Source: Sideroxyarcus sp045866275 (GTDB lineage: Bacteria > Pseudomonadota > Gammaproteobacteria > Burkholderiales > Gallionellaceae). From it: DNA of 64,000 nucleotides. This document shows, in pieces, positions 27,577-36,909 of this stretch. Below the pieces are notes generated by a model. The model saw only the letters and a list, made by a program, of their open reading frames with translations, did no database searches and was not told the origin of the DNA. The stretch spans positions 1-64,000 of the forward strand of contig BAAFRX010000012.1 of assembly GCA_045866275.1 (NCBI GenBank), given 5' to 3'. The position numbers and the translations under genes were made by a program. The number at the start of each line of letters is the position of its first letter. The stretch's first letter is position 1.

Positions 27577-30084
27577 TCACATCGACAGCCGGCTGCTGTC
27601 CCCGAGATACTGGATCAGCAGCATCCTGGCTGATTTGAAATCAGCTCTCGCTTCATCCATCCACTCCGGCGCGCGGGTCTGCAGTTCAGCAGGGTTGCTC
27701 GACAAGATCCTGCCGCAGGTCTGGTGCAACGCTTCGGCGCCGATGTTGCCGGAACTGCCCTTGATCATGTGTGCCAGTTCCTTGAACGTGGCGTACTCCC
27801 GGTTGGCCAGTGCGGTCTGCATCGCTTCCAGCAATTTTTCCGTTTCCGCAATGAAACCGTGGATCACCAGGGGCAGGAAGTTGGTTTGTCCTTGTCCGAT
27901 CAGGGCAAGCTGATGCAGGGTTTGTTCGTTCAGAACGGTCGAATCTGCAGTCGCCGCTTGGTTTGTGCCCTCCGGTTCCGGGATTTCGTCCAACTCCGCC
28001 TTGCGCCGGGTCGAGGTCAGTCTGGCAATGGTATCGAGCAGCACGATGGTATCCACCGGTTTGGTCAGATAGCCCTCCACGGCAGCCGCTTCGCATTCGC
28101 GCAGCGCCTCGGTGGTCGCATCGGCGGTCAGGATGATGGCGGGCACGGGGGCGCTGCGCAGCGACGTGGCGCGATGGATTTTGATGATTTCCAGCCCGCC
28201 CATGTCGGGCATGTTCTTGTCGAGGATCATCAGATCGAAACGTCCCTGTTCCAGCAGGTCCAGCGCCTGTTCGCCGGACTCGGCCAGCTCGACCGTGTGC
28301 CCGCCATGTTCGAGGATGCGCGCGATGATTTTGCGGTTGGTGCCGTTGTCGTCGGCAACCAGGATGCGCACCCCCTCCCGCTCGCGGAGGTTGCGCTCGT
28401 AGTGTTCGCGGAAAGAGATTGCACCGGCTGCCGGGTGCGGAGCCATCACACCGTGCAGGGCATTGAACAGCAAGGCCTTGTCCAGCGGTGCGCGCAGGAC
28501 GCAGGCGAAGCCCATGCAGAGATAATCCACGCCGTTCTCCGCCTGTGCGTCGAGGTTGAGCAGCATCAGCGAAACTTCGCTTGCGCCCTCAAGCGCGCTG
28601 CGGGCGAATTCGGCCGCACTCATGTTGAGATGCGGTTCAGAACCCATCACGACCGTGGATTTCTGCACCGACAGTGGCAGGCTGCGCAGGCGGTAAAACA
28701 GCTGCTGTGCGGACGGTTCATGCTCGAAGCGGATTTTCCAGCCGGCCAGTGTGGTGGCGAGAACACTCCTCTCCAAGGGGGAAAAACCAAAGCCGATGAC
28801 GCGGAGTTGTTCGAGTGAAGTGGGGGCGGCCGCACGCAGTGCAGCCGCTTGTTTTTGCAGGGGCAACTCGAACCAGAATGTGCTGCCGATGCCCGGTTCG
28901 CTGTGGACGCCAATCTCCCCGTCCATGAGCCGCACCAGATCGCGCGAGATCGTGGTGCCCAGTCCGGTACCGCCGTAGAGGCGGGCGATGGAAGCGTCGG
29001 CCTGGCGGAAGCGCTCGAAGATGGCTGGTTGCGCTTTGGCGGGGATGCCGATGCCGGTATCGATGATCTCGAAGCGGAGACGCGTATCCGCAATGGATTG
29101 CCGCACGGTGCCGATGCGCAATTCCACACTGCCCTTGGCGGTGAACTTGATCGCGTTGCCGAGCAGATTGATCAGGACCTGGGTCAGGTGCAGGGCGTCG
29201 CCATGCAGGGCGAAAGCGGTATCCGGGGAGAAGCGGATATGCAGGTGCAGTCCCTTGGCATTGGCTTGCGGCATGAATAGCTCGACCGCATTGTTGACCA
29301 GTTCATGCAAGTCAAAATCCACTTTCTCCGTCACCATCTTGCCGCTCTCGATCTTCGAGATGTCGAGGACGTTTTCGATCAACTGGCGCAGGATGCTTGA
29401 TGAGTTTTTCAGGGTGTTGACCAGATCGCGCTGCTCGTTGTTGAGCGGGGTTGCCGTCAGCAGGTCGGCCACCCCGACGACGCCGTTCAGCGGCGTGCGC
29501 ATTTCGTGGCTCATCTGGGCAAGGAACCGGCTCTTGGCCTGGTTGGCCTGCTTGGCTTTTTCCAGGGCATGGTTGAGTTGGTTGCGCAATTTGAGGATGT
29601 ACAGCGGGATAAGAAATAGTATTGCCAGGAACCCTTCAACCAGGCGAGGATGTTCAATCCAGTAAGGATTGTGCGTGGCGATATACAAAAACATGAAAAA
29701 GCTGCAAACATGCGAGAAGAGCAAAGCGGCCACGCCGTAGCGCATTCCGTTGCCGACAATGACCCACAGATAAACACCATAAAACAACACCCCATTCACC
29801 CCGGCAACCATCATCGAGGCGCTGGTTGCCAGGAGGTCGAAAAATATGCTGAAGGCGATTCGCGCGCGGTTCAGGGAGGGACTGAATACCAGATATAGGG
29901 CAAGCAGGATGGAATACAGCGCGAAAACCAGCACGATGGCGATTTCAATGGCAGACGTTTGTCCTTTGACGATCCATAGATAAAAAAACAGGATCGGCGT
30001 GATGAGCAGCCGGATTGCCGCCTGCTCGTGTTCGCCGTTGCGACGCCTGAGTTGCAGGAAGAAATGAGAAAAAAGGCGTTTCAT
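27577..30084 (-). CDS. rpfC: Hybrid sensor kinase RpfC-like (DSF receptor)
   Basis: The 835-residue protein has about five N-terminal membrane helices (residues 22-165), a histidine kinase with phospho-acceptor His193 in MSHEMRTPLNG, a HATPase domain (GTGLGTTISRDLVRLMDGEI region), a receiver domain with Asp622 in MILDKNMPD, and a C-terminal HPt domain with His772 in LAHMIKGSSGN. This domain order is that of RpfC, which binds DSF at its membrane input and phosphorylates RpfG. The ATG at 30084 overlaps the rpfG stop; longer frames upstream only read through rpfG out of frame. The N-terminal region is A+T-richer than the rest. Confidence 0.87.
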   Translation of the reverse strand: MKRLFSHFFLQLRRRNGEHEQAAIRLLITPILFFYLWIVKGQTSAIEIAIVLVFALYSILLALYLVFSPSLNRARIAFSIFFDLLATSASMMVAGVNGVLFYGVYLWVIVGNGMRYGVAALLFSHVCSFFMFLYIATHNPYWIEHPRLVEGFLAILFLIPLYILKLRNQLNHALEKAKQANQAKSRFLAQMSHEMRTPLNGVVGVADLLTATPLNNEQRDLVNTLKNSSSILRQLIENVLDISKIESGKMVTEKVDFDLHELVNNAVELFMPQANAKGLHLHIRFSPDTAFALHGDALHLTQVLINLLGNAIKFTAKGSVELRIGTVRQSIADTRLRFEIIDTGIGIPAKAQPAIFERFRQADASIARLYGGTGLGTTISRDLVRLMDGEIGVHSEPGIGSTFWFELPLQKQAAALRAAAPTSLEQLRVIGFGFSPLERSVLATTLAGWKIRFEHEPSAQQLFYRLRSLPLSVQKSTVVMGSEPHLNMSAAEFARSALEGASEVSLMLLNLDAQAENGVDYLCMGFACVLRAPLDKALLFNALHGVMAPHPAAGAISFREHYERNLREREGVRILVADDNGTNRKIIARILEHGGHTVELAESGEQALDLLEQGRFDLMILDKNMPDMGGLEIIKIHRATSLRSAPVPAIILTADATTEALRECEAAAVEGYLTKPVDTIVLLDTIARLTSTRRKAELDEIPEPEGTNQAATADSTVLNEQTLHQLALIGQGQTNFLPLVIHGFIAETEKLLEAMQTALANREYATFKELAHMIKGSSGNIGAEALHQTCGRILSSNPAELQTRAPEWMDEARADFKSARMLLIQYLGDSSRLSM

Positions 30085-31190
30085 TTGACCGCCTGCATGC
30101 CTGGAGCACGGATGTTGTCTATCAGCTGTTGCTGAACCAGCAGTACCTTGCTGTATTGCGCCACGAAGGCATCCACGCAATCCGGATCGAAGTGCGCGTC
30201 CTTGTGTGTCAGCAGGTATTCGAGGGCGTGATCGTTGCTCCAGGCGCTCTTGTAGGGACGCACCGAAGTCAGTGCATCGAACACGTCGGCGACAGCGACG
30301 ATGCGCGACTCCAGCGGGATGTCCTTGCCGGCCAATCGGTTGGGATAGCCGCTGCCGTCGAATTTTTCGTGGTGGCCGAGCGAGATCTCCGCCGCCAGCA
30401 CGATGAACTTCGAGCGGCTGTCGTGCAGCATGCGGTGGCCGATGAGCGGGTGCTGCTGCATCACCGCATATTCCTCCGGCGTCAGCTTGCCGGGCTTGAG
30501 CAGAATGTTGTCCGGGATGCCGATCTTGCCGATATCGTGCATCGGGGCGGCGATCTCGATCAGTTCGCAACGCTCTTTGGCAAGGCCCAGGCTTTCGGCG
30601 ATCAGGCGCGCATATTTCGCCATGCGCAGCACGTGGTTGCCGGTGTCCGAGTCGCGATACTCGCCGGCCTTGGCCAGACGGTACAGCGTCTCCCGCTCGC
30701 GTTCCTCGATCTGCGCGGTCGCGGCGATCACCGCCTGCTCCAGCGAGCGCGCGCGGCCGTGCACCACTTTCTGGTGCAGGCGCAGGGACAGCAGGTTGCG
30801 GCATCTCACCCGGCATTCGTAGGGGTCGATCGGCTTGCTGATGAAGTCCGTCGCGCCGGCATCCAGCACCTGATAGCGCGTCTGTTTCTCGTTTGCCACA
30901 GTGACCATCACCACCGGCACATCTTCGAGGTGGGGGGTTCGCCTGATGCGGGCGATGACCTCCAGTCCGGACAGTTGATCCATCAGGTAATCGACCAGGA
31001 TCAGGTCGGGCTGGTGGTGGCCGAGCCAGGCCAGGGCGGCTACCGGGTCGGCAAAGGTCGTTACCTCGACATTGGCATGGATATTCTTGACCACGCGTTC
31101 AAGGATGATTCTGCTGGTAAATTCGTCATCGATGATGAGGACAGAGGGCGACGCACCGGAAAGTTCGGATTTCAATAAATCAGCGGGCAT
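30081..31190 (-). CDS. rpfG: Response regulator RpfG (receiver plus HD-GYP phosphodiesterase)
   Basis: RpfG hydrolyses cyclic di-GMP when phosphorylated by RpfC. The 369-residue protein has a receiver domain (residues 15-135, phospho-acceptor Asp67 in LILVDYLMD) and an HD-GYP domain with His218-Asp219 in MHDIGKIGIPDN and GYP at 281-283 in GSGYPNRLAGKDIP. All catalytic residues are present. AAGGAGG sits seven bases before the ATG. It is the first gene of an rpfG-rpfC unit joined by an ATGA overlap. Confidence 0.9.
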   Translation of the reverse strand: MPADLLKSELSGASPSVLIIDDEFTSRIILERVVKNIHANVEVTTFADPVAALAWLGHHQPDLILVDYLMDQLSGLEVIARIRRTPHLEDVPVVMVTVANEKQTRYQVLDAGATDFISKPIDPYECRVRCRNLLSLRLHQKVVHGRARSLEQAVIAATAQIEERERETLYRLAKAGEYRDSDTGNHVLRMAKYARLIAESLGLAKERCELIEIAAPMHDIGKIGIPDNILLKPGKLTPEEYAVMQQHPLIGHRMLHDSRSKFIVLAAEISLGHHEKFDGSGYPNRLAGKDIPLESRIVAVADVFDALTSVRPYKSAWSNDHALEYLLTHKDAHFDPDCVDAFVAQYSKVLLVQQQLIDNIRAPGMQAVK

Positions 31191-31315
31191 GATGTAGCCT
31201 CCTTGGGCGGGCAGTGAAACCGGGCATGGGCGGCTGTTCGACTACGATGAATCGACTTCCGGCAGACATGCATAAAGGCATTTTTCCACTGCGTATAAGT
31301 AGTTAGGGGGTTCGG

Positions 31316-31344
31316 AGTAGAACCTCGCCGCTTTTTTCCGTCAA
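31316..31344 (-). promoter_or_regulatory. Candidate promoter for rpfG-rpfC
   Basis: On the minus strand TTGACG (31339-31344) and TCTACT (31316-31321) are separated by 17 bases. The -35 is good, the -10 matches four of six. It would give a leader of about 120 bases before rpfG. Confidence 0.45.
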
Positions 31345-31434
31345 GTTTTGCGCGTTTGCGTAAAACCAACGGCAACTCCTTATCGGCCGGTCTGGCGAAT
31401 ACTTGAGGCCTTATTCTGAAAAATTTACCCGTGG

Positions 31435-31461
31435 TTGCAGCGTTTCTCGGCACGGTATAAT
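31435..31461 (+). promoter_or_regulatory. Candidate promoter for rimO
   Basis: A perfect TATAAT at 31456-31461 lies 46 bases before the rimO ATG. TTGCAG at 31435-31440 is the best -35, with a short 15-base spacer. Confidence 0.6.
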
Positions 31462-31507
31462 CCGCGCCCGCTTTCATCACTGGTCCCGCTTGCGCGGGTT
31501 TCGTTCC

Positions 31508-32824
31508 ATGCATCCTGCTTCTCCCAAGATCGGTTTCGTCTCGCTGGGGTGTCCCAAGGCGACCGTCGATTCCGAGCACATCCTCACCCGCATGCGTGCG
31601 GAAGGTTACGAAATCTCGCCCAGTTACCAGGAAGCCGATCTGGTGGTGGTCAACACCTGCGGCTTCATCGACAGCGCCGTGGCGGAATCGCTGGACGCCA
31701 TCGGCGAAGCCTTGCAGGAGAACGGCCGCGTCATCGTCACCGGCTGCCTCGGCGCCAAGGGCGACATCGTGCAGCAGACGCATCCCAAGGTGCTCGCCGT
31801 GACCGGCCCGCACGAGACCGACGCGGTGATGAACGCGGTGCACCTGCATCTGCCGAAATTGCACGACCCTTACACCGACCTGGTGCCGCCGCAGGGCGTG
31901 CGCCTGACGCCGCAACACTTCGCCTATCTGAAGATCTCCGAAGGCTGCAACCACCGCTGCACCTTTTGCATCATCCCGTCCCTGCGCGGCGACCTGGTCA
32001 GCCGTCCGGTGCACGAAGTCATGCAGGAAGCGGAAAAGCTGGTCGAGTCCGGCGTCAAGGAACTACTGGTCATCTCACAGGACACCTCGGCTTACGGCGT
32101 GGACATGAAATATCGCACCGGCTTCTGGAACGGCCGCCCGCTGAAGACGCGCATGACCGACCTGGCCGGCGCGCTGGGCAGCCTCGGTGTATGGACGCGC
32201 CTTCATTATGTCTATCCCTATCCGAGCGTGGATGAGGTCATCCCGCTGATGGCAGAGGGGAAAATCCTGCCTTACCTCGACATCCCGTTCCAGCACGCCA
32301 ACGAGCGCATCCTGAAACTGATGAAGCGTCCGGCCAGCAGCGAGAACGTGCTGAAGCGCATCCGGCAATGGCGGGAGACCTGCCCGGAGATCGTGTTGCG
32401 CAGCACCTTCATCGTCGGCTTTCCCGGCGAGACGGAAGAGGAATTCGAAGAACTGCTCGACTTCATCGAAGAGGCGCAACTGGACCGCGTCGGTGCCTTC
32501 AAATACTCGCCGGTGGAGGGCGCCGCCTCGAATGCATTGCCCGACCACGTCGATTCCGAGGAGCAGGAAGATCGCCTCGCGCGCCTGATGTATCTGCAGG
32601 AAGAGATCAGCGCCGCCAAGCTGGCGAAAAAAGTCGGCCAGACCCTAACCGTGCTGGTGGACGATGTGGACGATGAAGGCTCGGTCGCGCGCAGTGCCGC
32701 CGATGCGCCGGAGATCGACGGGCTGGTTTATATCAACGGCGAAGACCTGGCAGTGGGCGAATTCGTCACGGTGAGGATCACCGACTCGGACGAGCATGAT
32801 CTGTGGGGCGAGGTTGTCAGGTGA
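31508..32824 (+). CDS. rimO: Ribosomal protein S12 methylthiotransferase RimO
   Basis: RimO is a radical-SAM enzyme that adds a methylthio group to Asp88 of ribosomal protein S12. The 438-residue product has the N-terminal MTTase domain (GFVSLGCPKATVDSE, cysteines continuing in NTCGFID and TGCLGAKG), the radical-SAM motif CNHRCTFCIIP and a C-terminal TRAM domain. The ATG at 31508 gives MHPASPKIGFVSLGC; the frame opens earlier but without a better start. Confidence 0.95.
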   Translation: MHPASPKIGFVSLGCPKATVDSEHILTRMRAEGYEISPSYQEADLVVVNTCGFIDSAVAESLDAIGEALQENGRVIVTGCLGAKGDIVQQTHPKVLAVTGPHETDAVMNAVHLHLPKLHDPYTDLVPPQGVRLTPQHFAYLKISEGCNHRCTFCIIPSLRGDLVSRPVHEVMQEAEKLVESGVKELLVISQDTSAYGVDMKYRTGFWNGRPLKTRMTDLAGALGSLGVWTRLHYVYPYPSVDEVIPLMAEGKILPYLDIPFQHANERILKLMKRPASSENVLKRIRQWRETCPEIVLRSTFIVGFPGETEEEFEELLDFIEEAQLDRVGAFKYSPVEGAASNALPDHVDSEEQEDRLARLMYLQEEISAAKLAKKVGQTLTVLVDDVDDEGSVARSAADAPEIDGLVYINGEDLAVGEFVTVRITDSDEHDLWGEVVR

Positions 32825-32873
32825 TGTAGGTCTGGATTTATCCCGACAACGCCGGTTCATTTTCACGATACCC

Positions 32874-32936
32874 GTCGGACTAAAGTCCGACCCACAAAAC
32901 CATCGTCGTGCTCTGTGGGTCGGGTTTTAACCCAAC
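32874..32936. repeat. Paired REP-like palindromes between rimO and ribF
   Basis: GTCGGACTAAAGTCCGAC (32874-32891) followed by CCCAC is opposed by GTGGG and GTCGGGTTTTAACCCAAC (32919-32936). The two units face each other, as in BIME-type repeats. The second unit overlaps the expected -35 region of the ribF promoter. Confidence 0.75.
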
Positions 32937-32944
32937 AAGAAATG

Positions 32945-32950
32945 TATAAT
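32945..32950 (+). promoter_or_regulatory. -10 box of ribF, nearly leaderless
   Basis: A perfect TATAAT ends ten bases before the ribF ATG at 32960. If used, the transcript starts at about 32957, leaving almost no leader. No ribosome-binding site is seen before the ATG. The -35 area falls in the palindromic repeat and is weak. Confidence 0.55.
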
Positions 32951-32959
32951 CCGCGCCTT

Positions 32960-33886
32960 ATGCAAATCCTGCGCGACTTCCATTCCGACACGCTTCAGCC
33001 CTGTGCCGTCACCATCGGCAATTTCGACGGGGTGCACCGCGGCCACCAGTCGCTGCTGCAAGAGTTGCAACAGGCGGCGCAAGCGCGCGGGGTGCAGACC
33101 GCCGTCGTTACTTTTGAGCCGCACCCGCGCGAATTTTTTACCCCGCAGCAGGCGCCGGTACGACTGACCAGCTTGCGCGAGAAGCTGGAGCTGTTCCGCG
33201 CGCTGGGGGTGGACCGGGTGCATGTGTGCCGCTTCGACGCGGGTTTCGCGCGCATGACCGCCGACGAATTCATCCATGCCCTGCAAGACCGGGTGCACGC
33301 CAAGTTCGTGCTGATCGGTGACGATTTTCGTTTCGGCAGCGGACGCAGTGGTGACTTTGCGCTGATGCAGCATATCGGCACGCGGCGCGGTTTCGAAGTT
33401 GCGGCAGTGCACAGTGTGCTGCACGACGGGGTGCGCATTTCCAGCACCGCCATTCGCGCCGCCCTGGCGGAGGGCAGGCTGGATCTGGCGCGCGACTATC
33501 TCGGGCGCCCGTACAGCATCAGCGGGCGTGTGGTGCACGGCGACGGCCTGGGACGCACGCTCGGTTTCCCCACCGCCAACGTGCAGATGAAACACAATCT
33601 GCCGCCGCTCAAGGGGATCTATGTGGTGGAGGCGCATTCGGACGGGGTCGGGGTGTTGCAGGGCGTCGCCAGTCTGGGGGTGCGGCCGACGGTGCGCCAC
33701 GATGCGCGGCACGTGCTGGAAGTGCACCTGTTCGAATTTTCGCAACAGATTTACGGCAAACATCTGCGCGTGGAATTTCTGCACAAACTGCGCGACGAAG
33801 CGCGCTACCCGAATCTGGAAGCGCTGACGCGGCAGATCGCGCTGGATGTCAATAATGCAAAGCAGTGGTTTGCCGAACATGAGTGA
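32960..33886 (+). CDS. ribF: Bifunctional riboflavin kinase / FAD synthetase
   Basis: RibF converts riboflavin to FMN and then FAD. The 308-residue protein has the FAD synthetase nucleotidyltransferase domain (TIGNFDGVHRGHQSLL, residues about 16-31; later GDDFRFGSGRSGD and RISSTAIRAAL) and the C-terminal riboflavin kinase domain (GRVVHGDGLGRTLGFPTANV). ATG 32960 gives MQILRDFHS, normal for the family; earlier in-frame starts lie in the repeat. Neighbour of ileS-lspA, a common arrangement. Confidence 0.95.
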   Translation: MQILRDFHSDTLQPCAVTIGNFDGVHRGHQSLLQELQQAAQARGVQTAVVTFEPHPREFFTPQQAPVRLTSLREKLELFRALGVDRVHVCRFDAGFARMTADEFIHALQDRVHAKFVLIGDDFRFGSGRSGDFALMQHIGTRRGFEVAAVHSVLHDGVRISSTAIRAALAEGRLDLARDYLGRPYSISGRVVHGDGLGRTLGFPTANVQMKHNLPPLKGIYVVEAHSDGVGVLQGVASLGVRPTVRHDARHVLEVHLFEFSQQIYGKHLRVEFLHKLRDEARYPNLEALTRQIALDVNNAKQWFAEHE

Positions 33887-33893
33887 ATGTGGT

Positions 33894-34006
33894 CGTCATT
33901 CCGGCGTAGGCCGGAATCCAGGTGATTAAACAATCCCGCGAAGCGGGACAAAACCCGACTGCATTTTTGATAAATGCGCTGGATTCCGGCTTTCGCCGGA
34001 ATGACG
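33894..34006. repeat. 113-base palindromic element, family B (copy 1)
   Basis: Outer arms CGTCATTCCGGCGTAGGCCG (start) and their complement at 33979-34006 flank two inner hairpins: TCCCGC-GAA-GCGGGA at 33934-33948 and GCATTT/AAATGC near 33961-33976. It fills the ribF-ileS spacer. A related copy at 50144-50290 keeps the folding with compensatory changes. Confidence 0.85.
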
Positions 34007-34043
34007 TGGCGGAAATTTTGAATGAGTTGTTGTTGAGAAAAAT

Positions 34044-36854
34044 ATGAGCGAAGACAAAAAGCAATATCCGCTGAATCTGCCCGACACGAGCTTCCCGATG
34101 CGCGGCGACCTGGCCAAACGCGAGCCGCAGATGCTGGCGCACTGGCAGGCGCAGCAGCGCTACCGGCGCCTGCGCAAGGCGGCGCAAGGACGCCCGCAGT
34201 TCATCCTGCACGACGGCCCGCCCTACGCGAACGGTGACATCCACATCGGCCATGCGGTGAACAAAATCCTCAAGGACATCATCATCAAGAGCAAGACCCT
34301 GTCCGGCTTCGACGCGCCTTACGTGCCGGGCTGGGATTGCCACGGCCTGCCGATCGAGTTGCAGGTGGAGAAGCAACACGGCAAGGCGATTCCGGCCTCC
34401 CGATTCCGCGAACTGTGCCGCGAATATGCAAAGCAGCAGGTGGAACGCCAGAAGAAGGATTTCATCCGTCTCGGCGTGCTGGGCGATTGGGACCAGCCTT
34501 ACCTGACCATGGATTTTCAGACCGAGGCCGACATCATCCGCGCGCTCGGAAAAATTCAGGAACAGGGTTATCTGTACCAGGGGCGCAAGCCGGTGAACTG
34601 GTGTCTGGACTGCCAGAGCGCGCTGGCCGAGGCCGAGGTCGAATACGAGGACAAGGTGTCGGCTGCGGTGGATGTGGCGTTCGAGGTCAAGGATACCGGG
34701 GCTGTGGGGCGCGCGTTCGGCGTGTCGCTGCCCGGCAATGCCAAGGTGTATGCGGTGATCTGGACCACCACGCCGTGGACCCTGCCGGCGAACGAGGCGG
34801 TGAGCGTGCATCCCGCACTGGTGTATGACCTGGTGCGCACCGACAAGGGTTATCTGATCCTGGCGGCCGATCTGGCGGCGGCGTGTCTCGAGCGCTATGG
34901 TCTTGCCGGCAGCAATGACCGGGGCGACGGCAGGGCCGCCTGTTGCCATGGCGCGGTGCTGGAAAACCTGCCCCTGCAACATCCGTTCTACGACCGCATC
35001 GTGCCCGTCATCTGCGGCGAGCATGTCACGCTGGAAGCCGGTACCGGGCTGGTGCACACCGCCCCGGCGCACGGCGTGGACGACTATGTGGTGGGGCAGA
35101 AGTACAGTTTGCCGGTGAACAATCCGGTGGGCGATGACGGCAAGTTCATTTCCACCACGCCGCCGGTGGGCGAGACGCCGCTGGCCGGGGTGTTCGTATG
35201 GAAAGCCAACGACATCGTGCTGCAAGCGCTGGCGGCCAGCGGGCATTTGCTGCACCAGGAAAAGGTGACACACAGTTACCCGCATTGCTGGCGGCACAAG
35301 ACGCCGATCATCTTCCGCGCCACGCCGCAGTGGTTCATCGGCATGGAGCAGGGCGGGGAGGGCGCGACGCTGCGCGATCTGGCAAATGATGCGGTGGCGC
35401 ATACCCAATTTTTCCCGGCCTGGGGGCGCGCGCGGCTGGAGGCGATGATCCGTAACCGCCCCGACTGGTGCGTGTCGCGCCAGCGCAACTGGGGCGTGCC
35501 GATGCCGTTCTTCGTGCACAAGGAGACCTTGCAACTGCACCCGCGCACGCCGGAATTGCTGGAACAGATCGCGAAACGGGTCGAGCAATCCGGAATCGAA
35601 GCCTGGTTCTCTTTGGAGAGTGCCGAATTGCTGGGCGAGGATGCGGCGCACTACCGCAAGCTGACCGACACGCTGGACGTGTGGTTCGATTCCGGCGCGA
35701 CGCATTACGCGGTGCTGGCGAAACGCGACGGGCTGCGTTCGCCCGCCGACCTCTATCTGGAAGGCTCCGACCAGCATCGGGGCTGGTTCCAGTCGAGCCT
35801 GCTCACCGGTTGTGCCATCAACGGTCGCGCGCCGTATGACGCGCTGCTGACGCACGGTTTTGTGGTGGACGGCAACGGCCACAAGATGTCGAAGTCGAAA
35901 GGGAACGTGATCGCGCCGCAGAAGATTCTCGACACCCTGGGCGCGGACATCCTGCGCCTGTGGACGGCTTCGACCGACTATTCCGGCGAACTGACGATCT
36001 CGGACGAAATCCTGAAGCGCGTGGTGGAAGGCTACCGCCGCATCCGCAATACCCTGCGCTTTTTGCTGGCCAACGTGAGCGATTTCGACGCCGAACGCGA
36101 TGCGTTGCCGGTCGCGGAATGGCTGGAGATCGACCGCTATGCGCTGGGGCTGACGCAGCAGTTGCAGGACGGGATGTGCGCCGATTACGCGCGCTACGAA
36201 TTCCACTTTGCGGTGCAAAAACTGCTGGGCTTCTGCTCGGAAGACCTGGGCGGGTTCTATCTGGACATCCTGAAAGACCGTCTCTATACCGCCGGCGCGC
36301 ATTCAAAAGCGCGGCGCTCGGCACAGAACGCGCTGTATCACATCAACCAGGCGTTGGCGCGCCTGATCGCGCCCATCCTCTCGTTCACCGGCGAGGAAGT
36401 CTGGGCCACCCTGCGCGGCAACGAGGAAGCGAGCGTGTTCGAGGAAGTGTGGTACGCGCTGCCGGATGCGGGCCTGGACGGCGCAACCGTGAGTGTCTGG
36501 TGGGATATCCGCGCCGTGCGCGAACAGGTGAACAAAAAACTGGAAGAACAGCGCGCGGCGGGCGCCATCGGTTCGGCTTTGCAGGCGGAAGTCGATGTGT
36601 ATGCGCCGCGGGAAACGTTCGAATTGCTGTCCCGGCTGGGCGACGACCTGCGTCTGGTGCTGATCACCTCGCGCGCCAACGTGCACCTGCATGACGGCGA
36701 ACTGGAAATCAGGGTGACCCCTTCCGCGCACCCGAAATGCGGGCGCTGCTGGCATTACCGCGCGGATGTCGGTGCCGATGCCGGCCATCCCACGCTGTGC
36801 GCGCGCTGTGTGAGCAATCTGTTCGGCGCGGGCGAGACACGGAAATATGCCTAA
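34044..36854 (+). CDS. ileS: Isoleucyl-tRNA synthetase
   Basis: IleRS charges tRNA-Ile. The 936-residue class I enzyme has DIHIGHAVNK (HIGH motif), GWDCHGLPIE, an editing CP1 domain, GHKMSKSKGN (KMSKS motif) and a C-terminal zinc-binding end, CGRCWHY followed by LCARC. Length and motifs match the bacterial IleS1 type. The ATG follows a purine-rich AGAAAAAT. It is probably transcribed with ribF and lspA. Confidence 0.97.
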   Translation: MSEDKKQYPLNLPDTSFPMRGDLAKREPQMLAHWQAQQRYRRLRKAAQGRPQFILHDGPPYANGDIHIGHAVNKILKDIIIKSKTLSGFDAPYVPGWDCHGLPIELQVEKQHGKAIPASRFRELCREYAKQQVERQKKDFIRLGVLGDWDQPYLTMDFQTEADIIRALGKIQEQGYLYQGRKPVNWCLDCQSALAEAEVEYEDKVSAAVDVAFEVKDTGAVGRAFGVSLPGNAKVYAVIWTTTPWTLPANEAVSVHPALVYDLVRTDKGYLILAADLAAACLERYGLAGSNDRGDGRAACCHGAVLENLPLQHPFYDRIVPVICGEHVTLEAGTGLVHTAPAHGVDDYVVGQKYSLPVNNPVGDDGKFISTTPPVGETPLAGVFVWKANDIVLQALAASGHLLHQEKVTHSYPHCWRHKTPIIFRATPQWFIGMEQGGEGATLRDLANDAVAHTQFFPAWGRARLEAMIRNRPDWCVSRQRNWGVPMPFFVHKETLQLHPRTPELLEQIAKRVEQSGIEAWFSLESAELLGEDAAHYRKLTDTLDVWFDSGATHYAVLAKRDGLRSPADLYLEGSDQHRGWFQSSLLTGCAINGRAPYDALLTHGFVVDGNGHKMSKSKGNVIAPQKILDTLGADILRLWTASTDYSGELTISDEILKRVVEGYRRIRNTLRFLLANVSDFDAERDALPVAEWLEIDRYALGLTQQLQDGMCADYARYEFHFAVQKLLGFCSEDLGGFYLDILKDRLYTAGAHSKARRSAQNALYHINQALARLIAPILSFTGEEVWATLRGNEEASVFEEVWYALPDAGLDGATVSVWWDIRAVREQVNKKLEEQRAAGAIGSALQAEVDVYAPRETFELLSRLGDDLRLVLITSRANVHLHDGELEIRVTPSAHPKCGRCWHYRADVGADAGHPTLCARCVSNLFGAGETRKYA

Positions 36855-36909
36855 GTTCATGCCATTCCGGCGCGGATGTGCAGGTCGTGTTTCGACCCGA
36901 CGTTTTTTT

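Larger units (their letters stand above)
31191..31507. other. Divergent spacer between rpfG and rimO
   Basis: This 317-base spacer separates rpfG (-) from rimO (+). It holds a candidate promoter for each (below) and otherwise no coding frame, repeat or RNA that I recognise. Confidence 0.7.

Noticed and set aside
27577..30816. 1079-residue version of rpfC starting at 30816
   Set aside because: The first 244 residues are rpfG read in another frame, rich in Arg, Ala and Pro. The ATG at 30084, overlapping the rpfG stop, fits better.
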